A stretch of 64,000 bases of DNA from Photobacterium sanguinicancri (GCF_024346675.1 NZ_AP024851.1:1178001-1242000), one strand, 5' to 3'; positions 35,840 to 45,853 are shown, numbered from the stretch's first letter. Program-made: numbers and translations. The notes: generated by a model not told the origin, from the letters alone.

Positions 35840-35870
35840 AAGAGTAAGATCCACTGCGATCTCAACTCTT
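35840..35870 (-). terminator. Expression-platform hairpin of the adenine riboswitch
   Basis: On the minus strand AAGAGTTGAGATC (35870-35858) can pair with GATCTTACTCTT (35851-35840) around GCAGTG, with a small bulge, followed by TTTGT. Its first bases overlap the 3' side of the aptamer P1 stem, so the two structures exclude each other. Adenine binding should therefore favour expression. The T tract is short, so the block might be partial. Confidence 0.6.
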
Positions 35871-35934
35871 CGTAATCAGCACTTTGAGGGAGCTGGTAGA
35901 GACCCCCAAACCATATCATTGGGGTTATACGAAG
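35868..35934 (-). promoter_or_regulatory. Adenine-sensing purine riboswitch aptamer
   Basis: The minus strand reads CTTCGTA (P1), P2 CCCC...GGGG with loop AATGATATGGTTT, J2/3 GTCTCTACC, P3 CAGC...GCTG with loop CCTCAAA, then TGATTACGAAG. This is the purine aptamer with its two kissing loops. P1 is 7 perfect pairs. The specificity base (position 74 in the standard numbering) lies in GATTACG and is T/U, which selects adenine; guanine aptamers have C there. The sequence is close to the Vibrio vulnificus add element. P3 has one U-U mismatch. Confidence 0.93.
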
Positions 35935-36223
35935 CAAACGTCAGTGATTATACGCCAAAAGAGCCGATTGACTAGCTCCAATGTGTTCTATTTTATTGGA
36001 GTGAGATTATTTGAGAGATGACTAGGATGCAGGTTAATGATGGGATCTTATTAGATGCGACCTGGGGATTAGAAAAGCGCTGTTACGGTCGCTGTATACA
36101 TATAGATAGTGAAATATTTTCATCGAAAACCGGATACATAGCGCATCATGAAAGATGCCCTCTTTCATGATATAACAATTTAAGCTATTGTATTTAAAGT
36201 CATTTATAATAAAACATCGCCTT
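35935..36223. other. Divergent promoter region
   Basis: This gap must hold the promoter for the riboswitch transcript (minus) and that of the large gene at 36224 (plus). No clear regulator box is seen. Confidence 0.4.
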
Positions 36224-39200
36224 ATGAATCAATTTGATAAAAACAAAATAATTACCCTCGATATTCAAGATCCACAACAAATCAACGCTGCTCTAATTCA
36301 ATATCAAACGCTCCTCAATACTGACCAAGCTTTTAATAATCAACAGTTTGACGTGGAGTTCACACTTAACAGTTCTAACGAACAGCGCCGCTTACAGCCC
36401 AGCGATGCGGGACAGAACCTTGGGCTACTAAAGTCCGCGCTAGATAAAGGTCAAGAAGGTGGTTCTCACTACTATGACCATGAGATCACCGACACCACTG
36501 AAACCTATATCTCGGAGGTGATCCTATTTGCTGCCGCACTCCAATATCCTGAAATTAAAGACACTATTGTCGATACCGCTAAAGCCATTGTTGCTTATAC
36601 TCGCCGCATGAACGATACCAGTGAAATGTGGATTGATGACATGCGTGTATTTGGTGTCGAAGCGCTGTATATGCTGGCAAGCTCCGATCTGCAATACACT
36701 TACCTTCTGGGGCAGTTTTTCATCCCCTATTGGGACGATGAACATGCCACCCAATATGAAAGCTATCTTGCTTCATTATTAACAAAGCACGGCTGGCAGC
36801 CCACACTTATTAAAGCCTTTATTTGGTGTGACAACCCTACTTTTAGAACTGGGATGTTCAAGGATGATCCCTATAGCGATGCCGTCACCTATCAGCCTTT
36901 AGGTGAATACTTAAAGGAAAACCCAGATCAATACGACAGCTTTAAGCAGATGGTGATTGAGCGTTTTCAGGCCAAGCCCGTATTGTTGTCTAGCATAGAT
37001 ACCACAGAAGAAGAGGATGAAGATTTTAGCCACCATCATCCAGTATTATGGCTGTATCAGAGTCTCTTCTCACACTCTGATTTTTACGACGAAGATGAAA
37101 CGCTAGATGCCTTTGTGCAGCAAGCATTCATGGCCAGTACGCTGGAAGATGAAGCTTACGATCTAGAAGCCCATATTCGAAGCCAAGTGACAGATACCTT
37201 GGTGAAAGCCTCTGAAAATGCGCTAAAAGAACGTGCAGAGTATCTCGCCTATCTCGCCCGTGACGAGCGTCAATACGAACTCAATTTTGGCACCCAGGTA
37301 CTCAAACCGCTCATTCTCGCCATGCCGCAAGGTGAACAACTTTGGTGTTATATCGAAAACGGCGAAGACCGCAGTGCATTAGATGCCTTAGAAGAAGTTG
37401 AGCTAATTCCGCTCGCCAAGGCGCATGCACCTGAAATGTCAGCTCAAATTGAAGATCACTTGTGCAGCTTTGAATATAACAACCAAGGCGTTACCGAAGA
37501 ATTAAATAGTATTCTAGATTTAGTCCGTGGGGATCTACTAACAGATCACTTTGGTGAAGAGTCGACCATTGAACATGAAAATGGCTTGATCACGACCTTA
37601 ACTGTCACCGCAGACAACGATAAAGGTCGACTGGAAGCACGTCGCCAACAATACCTGCGTGTCATCGATGTCTTTTATCACGCGCTAGGTAAACGTGAAC
37701 TTCGCAAGTACATGATGGAATCACTCACAGAAGGTGATGAAGAGTCCCTACTGTCACGTCAAGACTACTACCGTCGCTATAGCCAACTACCAGCACCTGA
37801 AGCAACCACGTCAGATGCTGACAATGAACCTCTCGAACCTGCGCTATCGCGTGATGTACAGTCTATCTTCAGTAGCTTCACCGATAACGATGAGATGCTG
37901 TACAGCAAACATTTTAAGCATGTCGATAAGGTACTGCGTACCTCTCGCGAACTCTGTCGTCCTACGCACTGGCCTGAACCTCACATGGGCTTTATGGCGC
38001 TGGCAAGTTACCAGCTTCACCACGATTTCAATGAAAACCTAGGCGATGATATTACCGAGGCACTATTTCACTACGTAAACGAACACAATGTTTGGGAAAT
38101 GGCCGCTTCGCACATAATAAAAGAAGCCTTCATTCAAGGGGCGTACTACTGCCCTGAAGATAAAGGGCTAAGCGAAACAGATGTTGCTCGCATTAAAGCC
38201 TATTTTATGGCTGACAAACCAACTGAGAGCCAAGAAAGTCTATTGGCACTGCTTGAACCACAATTATTCCGCGATGATTGCTGCCGCCGCAGTAATATCT
38301 ACCTGAATAAATACAGCGAATACCAATCAGGCTACAAGTTATTCCAAGACCACGATGAAGACTTCCAGCGCTTCACCTTGATTGCATTCTGGCTACGTCA
38401 GCTGCCATTGCCTTTACGTGCACAAGCCGATCGCCTATGGCAATTTATCATTACCCTTGCCCCTGTTCGTACCGCACGGAATATCTTGCGCGCCTACTCA
38501 GATGATTCGTGGGATATAGAATTTGAGAACATACTTGATGATATCAACATCCAAGAACAACTCGAAAAAGCAGGGATTAACAAGGGAATACTCAGTGCTT
38601 ATGAAATGAATCGTCAATTCCATGATACCAAGCGTTTTAAACATTGGATCGATGTATATAGCGAAATAACCAGCACTGAAACCAGCATGTTCGGCAGCAT
38701 AGATCGTAAGAAAGCCGAAGCCATGCGTGACGGCTTACAATACATCAACGAACACACCAAAATTGAGTTCTTGCACCATGCATCGCTCAAGTACCCTGAG
38801 ATCCCACTTGATATCAACCACGACTTCAAACGTGCACTCAAAATCATGGTACAGCTGAATATTCAGTCTTGGGAACAAGCGTTGGCCTGCGAGTTTGGCA
38901 AAGGCTGCTTATTCATAGGTGATGGCGATAAGACACCAGCGAAACTGCGACTACCTATCATCGCAGATCAAGATACGGTTCACGACCAACCTTGTCATAT
39001 GGATGGCATGAGTTGGATGGCACTCACCGTGGTGCAAAAACGCCGTAACGAACAAGGCGACGATCACCATGTCATTTTGATGGCTGACCATGAAGTTCCC
39101 CTTGAGGCCTACCTTGAATCACTACCTCGCGGGCCATTGCTGATTTTCGCAGAAGATGCCGATAGCCAAGCGCTACTTACCCGTATCGCTGAACTACAAA

Positions 39201-39868
39201 ATACTAAGGCAAGAATCGAACATATCGTCGAGCAAACCTTAGAATACCTAGCAGGCGAAGTCGATTTCGACAGTATAGCTTCACTTTATGCAGCGCAGCT
39301 GTCAGACGAATATTTCAGCCCTAACGCTGAAGAATACACCATGTACGGTTTGAACCAATTCATCTGGACGATGGACCAAGTGCGCCGTGATCGTTTCGCC
39401 AAGTTACTGTTCAACCATAACTACCGTGGCTTTAAAATTATTGAAGGAAACTATGAAAAACCATGGTTACACCATCAGCTCAGCCAAGAAGATATTGACT
39501 TTGACACCTACCTTGAACGTATTCGTGAATATGACAACGAAGCAACAGAAACTGGACTGCGTTTCTTACTAAATTGGCTAATAGAACTGGAAGTAAACCC
39601 AGCCCACCTTACGCTATTTTGTATTAAACACGCCAACTTCGAAGCGTGTTGTGAATTTATTCACGACCATGCCCGCGGTGATTTGAGCCGAAGAAACTCA
39701 AATCTAGCAAGTTTCAAAAAAACCTTGGCCTATCTACATGCAGGTCGACGCGCACAACTACCTGAGATTTTAAGCCAAGCAAGCGATGCCGCTATCTTGA
39801 TGGAACCTCTCACTAAAGATCGTTCGCGCGCAGTAAAAGAAGCCGTGGCAAATTACAGCCCTGTATAA
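36224..39868 (+). CDS. Very large cytoplasmic protein of unknown function
   Basis: The frame opens at 36188 (1226 residues), but the ATG at 36224 (MNQFDKNKIITLDIQD) looks the more natural start, giving 1214 residues. There is no signal peptide or membrane helix. The sequence is acidic and rich in helix-forming, Leu/Asp/Glu/Tyr-containing repeats of irregular length. This looks like an alpha-solenoid scaffold. I see no P-loop, nuclease, protease or glycosyltransferase signature. A CHMDG segment near residue 930 and several Cys pairs (DDCCRR, EACCEF) stand out. Codon use looks like its neighbours. It is monocistronic with a strong terminator. I do not recognise a family. Confidence 0.75.
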   Translation: MNQFDKNKIITLDIQDPQQINAALIQYQTLLNTDQAFNNQQFDVEFTLNSSNEQRRLQPSDAGQNLGLLKSALDKGQEGGSHYYDHEITDTTETYISEVILFAAALQYPEIKDTIVDTAKAIVAYTRRMNDTSEMWIDDMRVFGVEALYMLASSDLQYTYLLGQFFIPYWDDEHATQYESYLASLLTKHGWQPTLIKAFIWCDNPTFRTGMFKDDPYSDAVTYQPLGEYLKENPDQYDSFKQMVIERFQAKPVLLSSIDTTEEEDEDFSHHHPVLWLYQSLFSHSDFYDEDETLDAFVQQAFMASTLEDEAYDLEAHIRSQVTDTLVKASENALKERAEYLAYLARDERQYELNFGTQVLKPLILAMPQGEQLWCYIENGEDRSALDALEEVELIPLAKAHAPEMSAQIEDHLCSFEYNNQGVTEELNSILDLVRGDLLTDHFGEESTIEHENGLITTLTVTADNDKGRLEARRQQYLRVIDVFYHALGKRELRKYMMESLTEGDEESLLSRQDYYRRYSQLPAPEATTSDADNEPLEPALSRDVQSIFSSFTDNDEMLYSKHFKHVDKVLRTSRELCRPTHWPEPHMGFMALASYQLHHDFNENLGDDITEALFHYVNEHNVWEMAASHIIKEAFIQGAYYCPEDKGLSETDVARIKAYFMADKPTESQESLLALLEPQLFRDDCCRRSNIYLNKYSEYQSGYKLFQDHDEDFQRFTLIAFWLRQLPLPLRAQADRLWQFIITLAPVRTARNILRAYSDDSWDIEFENILDDINIQEQLEKAGINKGILSAYEMNRQFHDTKRFKHWIDVYSEITSTETSMFGSIDRKKAEAMRDGLQYINEHTKIEFLHHASLKYPEIPLDINHDFKRALKIMVQLNIQSWEQALACEFGKGCLFIGDGDKTPAKLRLPIIADQDTVHDQPCHMDGMSWMALTVVQKRRNEQGDDHHVILMADHEVPLEAYLESLPRGPLLIFAEDADSQALLTRIAELQNTKARIEHIVEQTLEYLAGEVDFDSIASLYAAQLSDEYFSPNAEEYTMYGLNQFIWTMDQVRRDRFAKLLFNHNYRGFKIIEGNYEKPWLHHQLSQEDIDFDTYLERIREYDNEATETGLRFLLNWLIELEVNPAHLTLFCIKHANFEACCEFIHDHARGDLSRRNSNLASFKKTLAYLHAGRRAQLPEILSQASDAAILMEPLTKDRSRAVKEAVANYSPV

Positions 39869-39884
39869 CGCGATAGCTTCATTT

Positions 39885-39925
39885 AAAACGCCCTTGGCTT
39901 AATCAAAACCAAGGGCGTTTTTTAT
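39885..39925 (+). terminator. Strong terminator of the large unknown gene
   Basis: AAAACGCCCTTGG (39885-39897) pairs with CCAAGGGCGTTTT (39909-39921) and is followed by TTATTTC. A-rich on the other side, so it may work in both directions for the convergent genes. Confidence 0.9.
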
Positions 39926-39962
39926 TTCTTCACGGTTTCGGAAAGACCAAGACGAGACGACT

Positions 39963-42131
39963 TTACCTCACCCACTCTTTACTAAGTCTCACCCTAATCC
40001 CATTGATATTAAAACTGCCCGCTTCGCCTAGCCCGCGACCGTCATCATCGCCATTGGTTAAGACATTGTAGTTAGATTCAAAAACATCCCCTAAACGGTT
40101 GTACCCTAGCTCGGGATACCACCAGCTTAAATCCGCGACGACCACATTCAGTGCCAGATCAGAGTCTAACTTCAGCTGCTGGTAAATCGCTTGACCACTC
40201 TCGGCTTCTATTCGTACGCTGTCACCCTCAATAAGCCCAAGCGACAAGGCCGTCTCTGGGTGAACGCGTACTAATGGATTGGGGTGGGCATCACGCAGCG
40301 CAGCGATTTGGCGGCCATGAGAGAACATGTAATGTTTTGATTTTGCCGTGGTAAGAAGCAAAGGATAGCGCTTATTACTCGCAATTCGCATGGGCTTAAA
40401 TGCGGGTAATGGATCCGCACCTATCTGCACCAATGTCTTGCTATACAGCTCAACTTTACGGCTAGGCGTTGGAAAGCCATGATGCAAATATTTACGATAC
40501 TGCTTAACAGGTGGCGTGGGATCCAACCGTTGTTTTGCTTTCAGCGCAGTAAAATCCACACCACTTGGCTGCAAGAATAGGTTCCAATACGCATCATCTT
40601 GAAAGTATTTAAATGGGTCTTGCTCTAACAGCCTGTCATACTTCGTTTCAAAGACACCCAACGCCTCACCGATAGCTGCAATAATCTGATGATCGGGTTT
40701 CGCATCACCCACTTGTCCCAACTTAGGTTGATAACGAATGGCGCCATCGTTACCTTGTGTTAAACCTTCGTATTCCATAAAACTTGCCGCAGGAAAAACG
40801 ATATCAGCCATCATCGCTGTTGGCGTCATAAATAGCTCTGACACGGCTAGAAAGTCTAATGCTTTAAGCGCCTGATGCACTTTATGTGTATCTGGCCAGC
40901 TTAGTAATGGATTCGCACCAACCACAAATCCTGCTTTCACTGGGTTTTGCTCATCATGCAAAATGGCATCCGTGATCCCTTGATTCGTCGCTCGGAAATA
41001 TTCAGGGATAACAGGTGTTCCTGCGCTTTGATCCCGCTCAACTTGTGACAGGGTGCTGACTTCTTGATCATCGTAAGGCCAGCGACCGGTTATCAATGAA
41101 GTATCTTGATTGTGAAATTGGCCGCCAGGCACATCTAAGTTACCCGTGATAGCCATCAACATGGCGATAACTCGGTTCACTTGAAAACTGTCACTGTTAT
41201 GATCGAGTGCATTACCGCTCACGATCACCGCAGGTTTAGCTTGCGCATAGGCCCGCGTTGCTGCCTGAATTTGGCCTATCTCTAACTGTGCATCTTGTGC
41301 CAATCGATCAAATGAATAACGATTAAGCTGCTGTTGAAGCCATTCAAAACCTATGCACCAATTAGCGACAAAGTCATGATCATAAAGATCTTCTTCAATA
41401 ATGACTTTAAGCATCGCCAGTCCTAGAGACAGATCAGCTCCCGGTGCAATACGTAGCCAAAGATCGGACTGCTGAGCATGCTTCGTTTTTTGCGGATCAA
41501 TACAGATAGAGCGAGCGCCCGCTTTGAGTGCTCGCTTTAAGGTTTTGACCTCACTAAAACGCGTGTGGTACTTGTTAACGCCCCAAAACATAATGCACTG
41601 TGTTTGGTCGTTAATATCATGGCTTGGGTTATACCCTAACGTATATTCACGACCCAGTTTGGTCGGAGCCCAGCAGACAGTTTCAGGGCCGACAATATTG
41701 GCAGTATGCATCCCATTAGCAAGCCGCAATAACTGAGTATTAATAAAGTCTTTCGAATGCCCGTAAGCCAGAAAGACACTGTTATCGCCCCACTGCTGCT
41801 GAGTCTGCGCTAATCGCTCAGCCGTATAGTTTATCGCTTGTTGCCAACTCACCGCTTGCCAATGCCCATCTCCTCGCTGACCGATTCGCATTAATGGCTG
41901 TGTTAGGCGATCAGGGTGATTCATGATTGCTAACGCATTGTGCCCTTTACGGCATAACTGTCCTTGTGACACGGGGTCATCAATATCACCCATGATTTTC
42001 TGACACCCATCCAAAGACTCGATGATTTTTAACTGGCAGCCGCCACCACAAAGCGCACAACTGGTCATTGTGACTTTTTCATCTTGTTGCTGATTAAGCG
42101 TGCTAGGCTCCGTAGCTAATGAATTCAACAT
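39963..42131 (-). CDS. Cytoplasmic molybdopterin-dependent oxidoreductase
   Basis: The 722-residue protein belongs to the DMSO reductase superfamily. A 4Fe-4S site is formed by CALCGGGC near residue 26 and a fourth Cys in LCRKGHN near 60. Molybdopterin-binding blocks follow (VNKYHTRFSEVKTLK, VSGNALDHN, GANPLLSWPD), with a C-terminal cofactor domain (LTTAKSKHYMFSHGRQ, VRVHPETALSLGL). Cys in PETVCWAPT is the candidate metal ligand. There is no Tat signal, so it acts in the cytoplasm. A TTG at 42143 is in frame, but TTGGAGG before the ATG at 42131 sets the start. It follows an NhaC antiporter by 12 bases. No iron-sulfur or membrane partner subunit is adjacent. Substrate unknown. Confidence 0.85.
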   Translation of the reverse strand: MLNSLATEPSTLNQQQDEKVTMTSCALCGGGCQLKIIESLDGCQKIMGDIDDPVSQGQLCRKGHNALAIMNHPDRLTQPLMRIGQRGDGHWQAVSWQQAINYTAERLAQTQQQWGDNSVFLAYGHSKDFINTQLLRLANGMHTANIVGPETVCWAPTKLGREYTLGYNPSHDINDQTQCIMFWGVNKYHTRFSEVKTLKRALKAGARSICIDPQKTKHAQQSDLWLRIAPGADLSLGLAMLKVIIEEDLYDHDFVANWCIGFEWLQQQLNRYSFDRLAQDAQLEIGQIQAATRAYAQAKPAVIVSGNALDHNSDSFQVNRVIAMLMAITGNLDVPGGQFHNQDTSLITGRWPYDDQEVSTLSQVERDQSAGTPVIPEYFRATNQGITDAILHDEQNPVKAGFVVGANPLLSWPDTHKVHQALKALDFLAVSELFMTPTAMMADIVFPAASFMEYEGLTQGNDGAIRYQPKLGQVGDAKPDHQIIAAIGEALGVFETKYDRLLEQDPFKYFQDDAYWNLFLQPSGVDFTALKAKQRLDPTPPVKQYRKYLHHGFPTPSRKVELYSKTLVQIGADPLPAFKPMRIASNKRYPLLLTTAKSKHYMFSHGRQIAALRDAHPNPLVRVHPETALSLGLIEGDSVRIEAESGQAIYQQLKLDSDLALNVVVADLSWWYPELGYNRLGDVFESNYNVLTNGDDDGRGLGEAGSFNINGIRVRLSKEWVR

Positions 42132-42143
42132 AGTCGCCTCCAA

Positions 42144-43598
42144 TCAGTTCGTGATGTCTTTAGGCACACTGTAGCCCTGTGCAGGTTCATACTTAATAAG
42201 CGTACGTCCCATACCAACGAGCAACAGAGAGACAATGGGTGTAAGCCACACATACACGGCATAAGGCGCATAAACCAACGGACTAACCCCTAGCGTCGCC
42301 GTCATAAATGCCCCAGCAGTTGTCCACGGCAATAACATACCTGACGTCATCGAACCTTCACTAAGCAGGCGACTGAGCATTTCTGGCTTAAAGCCACGTT
42401 GGGCATATACCTCTTTGTAAAGGGAGCCATTGAGGATCATCGATAAGTAGACTTCACTGGTTGTGACATTCCCCAGCACGCAGGTACACAAAGTGGTGAA
42501 CACCAAACTGACATTACTTTTCAGCTTGGGAAGGATCTTCTCAAGCATCACAGTAAGAAAATGCGCCTTCTCAAGTAAACCGCCCATACAAAGGGCAATA
42601 AACGCCAGCGAGAAGGTCCACATCATGCTTTGAATACCACCACGGACTAGCAGCGTATCAGCCAGTTCATAACCCGTTGCATGAGTGAAACCGTAGTTAA
42701 GAGCCGCAAAAATGTCGTGTAGGCTATTGCCTTGTACAACAGCTGCAACCACACCACCGACGATGATGCCGCAGAACAAAGCGACTTGAGAGGGAATTTT
42801 AGCGAAGGTCATCGCCAAGGTGATCACAATAGGTGCTAGCACCAAGAAATTCATGTCGAAGGTTTGGCTGAGTACATGCTGTAATTCGATAATATGTTCA
42901 GTGCCGCCCGTTTCAGAGCCTGCATAATATGCGCCCATAAAGTAATAAGCGGCAGCAGATAATACCAATACGATACGGTTAACTTTACTGACTGCTTTTA
43001 AGTGATCACTGACTGTGGTTCCTGCTGTCGCCGACGATAAAATCGTGACATCAGAAAGTGGCGATAAATTAACACCAAACACACCACCTGAAATGATCAT
43101 CCCTGCAATCACAGGTAAAGGCACACCTAAGCTGATACCCATGCCAATTAGCGCGACACCTATGGTTGAAGCTGCGCCCCAGTTGGTGCCCGTAGCATAG
43201 GTGATACCACAACAGACCAAAAAGCCAGCAGGTAAAAAGAGTGCGGGAGAAACAATATCTAAACCATAATAGATCAAGGCAGGAATTGTACCCGCAAGAA
43301 TCCAGATACCGATGATCATGCCGATAAGCAGAAAGGCAAACATAGCCCCCGTTGCATTTTTTAAACTATTGCCCATGATCTCAATTTGCTGATCGAGGTT
43401 ATAACCACACCGCCAGCAAAGTAACATAGTGAGAACCACAGAAATAATCAGCAAGATATGAACATCGAGATGAAAAACCATGATGCCAATAATCAAGGAT
43501 ACAGTGATGAATGAAAGCAGAAATACGGCTTCGCCAAAAGATGGGAGGCGGACACCTTCTCTTTTATCGATAAGTGATGAACGATTTTCCACGGTCAT
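42144..43598 (-). CDS. NhaC-family Na+/H+ antiporter
   Basis: The 484-residue inner-membrane protein has about 11-12 helices and matches NhaC transporters. Characteristic blocks are LLCWRCGYNLDQQIEIM, ITYATGTNWGAASTIGVALIGMG, FGVNLSPLSDVTILSSATAGT and TTSEVYLSMILNGSLYKE. Some NhaC members (MleN) swap malate and protons for lactate and sodium, so an organic acid substrate is possible. It is the first gene of a two-gene unit with the molybdopterin enzyme, which may act on the substrate it imports (inference). Confidence 0.88.
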   Translation of the reverse strand: MTVENRSSLIDKREGVRLPSFGEAVFLLSFITVSLIIGIMVFHLDVHILLIISVVLTMLLCWRCGYNLDQQIEIMGNSLKNATGAMFAFLLIGMIIGIWILAGTIPALIYYGLDIVSPALFLPAGFLVCCGITYATGTNWGAASTIGVALIGMGISLGVPLPVIAGMIISGGVFGVNLSPLSDVTILSSATAGTTVSDHLKAVSKVNRIVLVLSAAAYYFMGAYYAGSETGGTEHIIELQHVLSQTFDMNFLVLAPIVITLAMTFAKIPSQVALFCGIIVGGVVAAVVQGNSLHDIFAALNYGFTHATGYELADTLLVRGGIQSMMWTFSLAFIALCMGGLLEKAHFLTVMLEKILPKLKSNVSLVFTTLCTCVLGNVTTSEVYLSMILNGSLYKEVYAQRGFKPEMLSRLLSEGSMTSGMLLPWTTAGAFMTATLGVSPLVYAPYAVYVWLTPIVSLLLVGMGRTLIKYEPAQGYSVPKDITN

Positions 43599-43860
43599 TT
43601 CCTTTGATGAAAAGTTGGAAAATCAATTCTAAAGAGCAAGGAAACAATAACCGTGACTTAAGGTGTTGTTTTTGAAGACTTTATATTGAAACCTCTATTT
43701 TGTTATACAAATCACTGAATATCGCCTCAAAAATCAGTTTATTAACAATATCGCCCTCAAAACAATCACACTAAGTTAAATCAATAACAACTTCACTCTG
43801 GCTACAAAGTCTATTCCCCCTCAGTTTAATTACGGCAATTTATCGTAAAACTTGTAAAGT
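43599..43860. other. Intergenic region before the NhaC gene
   Basis: AT-rich, with the NhaC promoter expected in it. No clear FNR, CRP or other box is present. Confidence 0.35.
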
Positions 43861-43892
43861 CAAAAAAAACACCGCTAGTAGAAACGGTGTTT
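43861..43892 (-). terminator. Terminator of the kefG-kefB operon
   Basis: AAACACCG (43867-43874) pairs with CGGTGTTT (43885-43892). On the minus strand the stem runs into eight T, a strong rho-independent terminator 23 bases past the kefB stop. Confidence 0.9.
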
Positions 43893-43915
43893 GATTCATT
43901 TGCTTGCGCAATAAA

Positions 43916-45853
43916 TTAGTTTGCTTGAGGCTGTTCGTCATCCTCTAAGCCATCAGCATATCCCTTCGGTGGTGGTGTCCAACCACGTTCCGAGCGGCTG
44001 TGCTTATCACTTCGATCAATTTTCATTTCTTCCGCCATCACTTCTTCAAGGCGAATAAATAAATCACGGTAGTTATTATCAAAACGGTCACCTTCGGAAT
44101 CATCTTCCCACACGGCATACAGCTTGTCTGATTTACGATCTTCAACACGCTTGTAAGTCGCTTTTTGCTGCTCAACGAAGAAAGGATGCAAGCCGAGCGA
44201 CTTCATCGCATGTCCGCCAATTTCTAGCGCTGAATGGTACGTTTCTGATTCAATAATATCGGCTCCCGCTTGGCGCAAGAGATAACCATGACCACGGTCG
44301 AAAGAGCGGGTAATAATCTTAACGTCTGGATAGGTATGCTTAACGTATTTGACCAATTCAACGCTGTGCTCGTGATCATCAATCGCAACCACCAGCGCAG
44401 CTGCATGTTCAATGCCTGCTGTATGCAGTAAATCTGGTCGGGTTGCATCACCATAGTAGGCTTTCGTTCCAATTTGGCGCACCATATCTACTTGATTGGC
44501 TTGATGATCCAGCACTACGGTTTTCACTCCATTGGAAACCAATAAGCGATTAACAATCTGACCAAAACGACCGATACCTGCAATAATCACAGTGCCTTGA
44601 TCATCAATCACATCGGTTTCGCGATCATTCGATGTTTTTTCAAACCGCGGTAAGATCACTTTATCAAACAAGATAAATAACCCCGGCGTTAAGAACATAG
44701 ACAGCGCCACTACCAACGACAAGGTCTGCGCGACGTCAGCAGGAATAACATGATTTTGCAGCGAGAAACTCAGCAACACAAAACCAAACTCACCCGCTTG
44801 TGCCAAACTCAGGGTAAATAACCATCGGTCACTGCCTTTGATCTTAAAGATCAATGCAAGGCTATAGAGCACTAATGCTTTTATCAGCATCACGCCAAGT
44901 GTCAGCCCAATAATCAAACCAAAATCATCAAACAATACGCCGAAATTAATCCCCGCACCAACGGTGATAAAGAACAAACCAAGCAGTAAGCCTTTAAAAG
45001 GGTCGATGTTAGATTCCAGTTCATGACGAAACTCACTGTTCGCCAATACCACGCCCGCAAGGAAGGTTCCCAATGCAGGCGATAAACCCACTAAGCTCAT
45101 TAGCGCAGCAATGCCAATCACTAACATTAAAGCGGTGGCGGTAAAGATTTCACGCAAGCCAGAACTAGCCACAAAACGGAACAGTGGCCGGCTCAGATAA
45201 TGACCGCCAATCACGACCACTATGATAGACCCCGTGATCACTAAGCCATATGCCCAACCAGGTAGACCTGCGACTAAACTGAGCTCTTCATGATGCTGTG
45301 CCGCTGCGCCAATCGCTGATTGCGCCTGAGCAACCAAATCAGGTAAGGCCAGTAACGGAATAAACGCCAACATAGGAATAACGGCAATATCTTGGAACAA
45401 GAGTACTGAGAAGGCATTCTGGCCGCCTTCCGTTTTCGTTAATCCTTTTTCATTAAAGGTTTGCAGTACGATTGCGGTAGAAGAAAGCGCGAAAATAAGA
45501 CCGATCGTTAATGCGATTGTCCAAGGTTGCTCAAAGTACAAGGCAAGCCCAAACACAACCGCAGTGGTTCCCCCCACTTGCAGGCCACCAAGCCCCATTA
45601 AGCGATTACGCATCGCCCATAGCATCTTGGGTTCTAATTCTAGCCCTACTAAGAACAGCATCATCACCACGCCGAACTCGGCAAAGTGCTGAATGGTTGT
45701 GGTCTCTTCACCAACTAAGCCAATAATGGGCCCAATCACCACACCCGCAATCAGGTAACCCAGTACAGAGCCTAAGCCCAATCGTTTCGCTATTGGCACG
45801 GCGATAACAGCGGCAGCTAGGTAGATAAAAGCTTGCAGAAAGATACTGGTCAT
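43916..45853 (-). CDS. kefB: Glutathione-regulated K+ efflux antiporter
   Basis: The 645-residue protein has an N-terminal CPA2 cation/proton exchanger domain with about 12-13 helices (residues 1-385; LGLGSVLGYLIAGVVIGP, ALSSTAIVLQ, SPALGTFLAGVVLANSEFRHE). A cytoplasmic RCK/TrkA-N domain follows at about 405-525 (VIIAGIGRFGQIVNRLL, YYGDATRPDLL). Kef systems acidify the cytoplasm by K+/H+ exchange when glutathione adducts of electrophiles bind the RCK domain. HALLN-type KefC details differ, and pairing with KefG points to KefB, though B and C are hard to separate by eye. It overlaps kefG by 4 bases (ATGA). Confidence 0.88.
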   Translation of the reverse strand: MTSIFLQAFIYLAAAVIAVPIAKRLGLGSVLGYLIAGVVIGPIIGLVGEETTTIQHFAEFGVVMMLFLVGLELEPKMLWAMRNRLMGLGGLQVGGTTAVVFGLALYFEQPWTIALTIGLIFALSSTAIVLQTFNEKGLTKTEGGQNAFSVLLFQDIAVIPMLAFIPLLALPDLVAQAQSAIGAAAQHHEELSLVAGLPGWAYGLVITGSIIVVVIGGHYLSRPLFRFVASSGLREIFTATALMLVIGIAALMSLVGLSPALGTFLAGVVLANSEFRHELESNIDPFKGLLLGLFFITVGAGINFGVLFDDFGLIIGLTLGVMLIKALVLYSLALIFKIKGSDRWLFTLSLAQAGEFGFVLLSFSLQNHVIPADVAQTLSLVVALSMFLTPGLFILFDKVILPRFEKTSNDRETDVIDDQGTVIIAGIGRFGQIVNRLLVSNGVKTVVLDHQANQVDMVRQIGTKAYYGDATRPDLLHTAGIEHAAALVVAIDDHEHSVELVKYVKHTYPDVKIITRSFDRGHGYLLRQAGADIIESETYHSALEIGGHAMKSLGLHPFFVEQQKATYKRVEDRKSDKLYAVWEDDSEGDRFDNNYRDLFIRLEEVMAEEMKIDRSDKHSRSERGWTPPPKGYADGLEDDEQPQAN

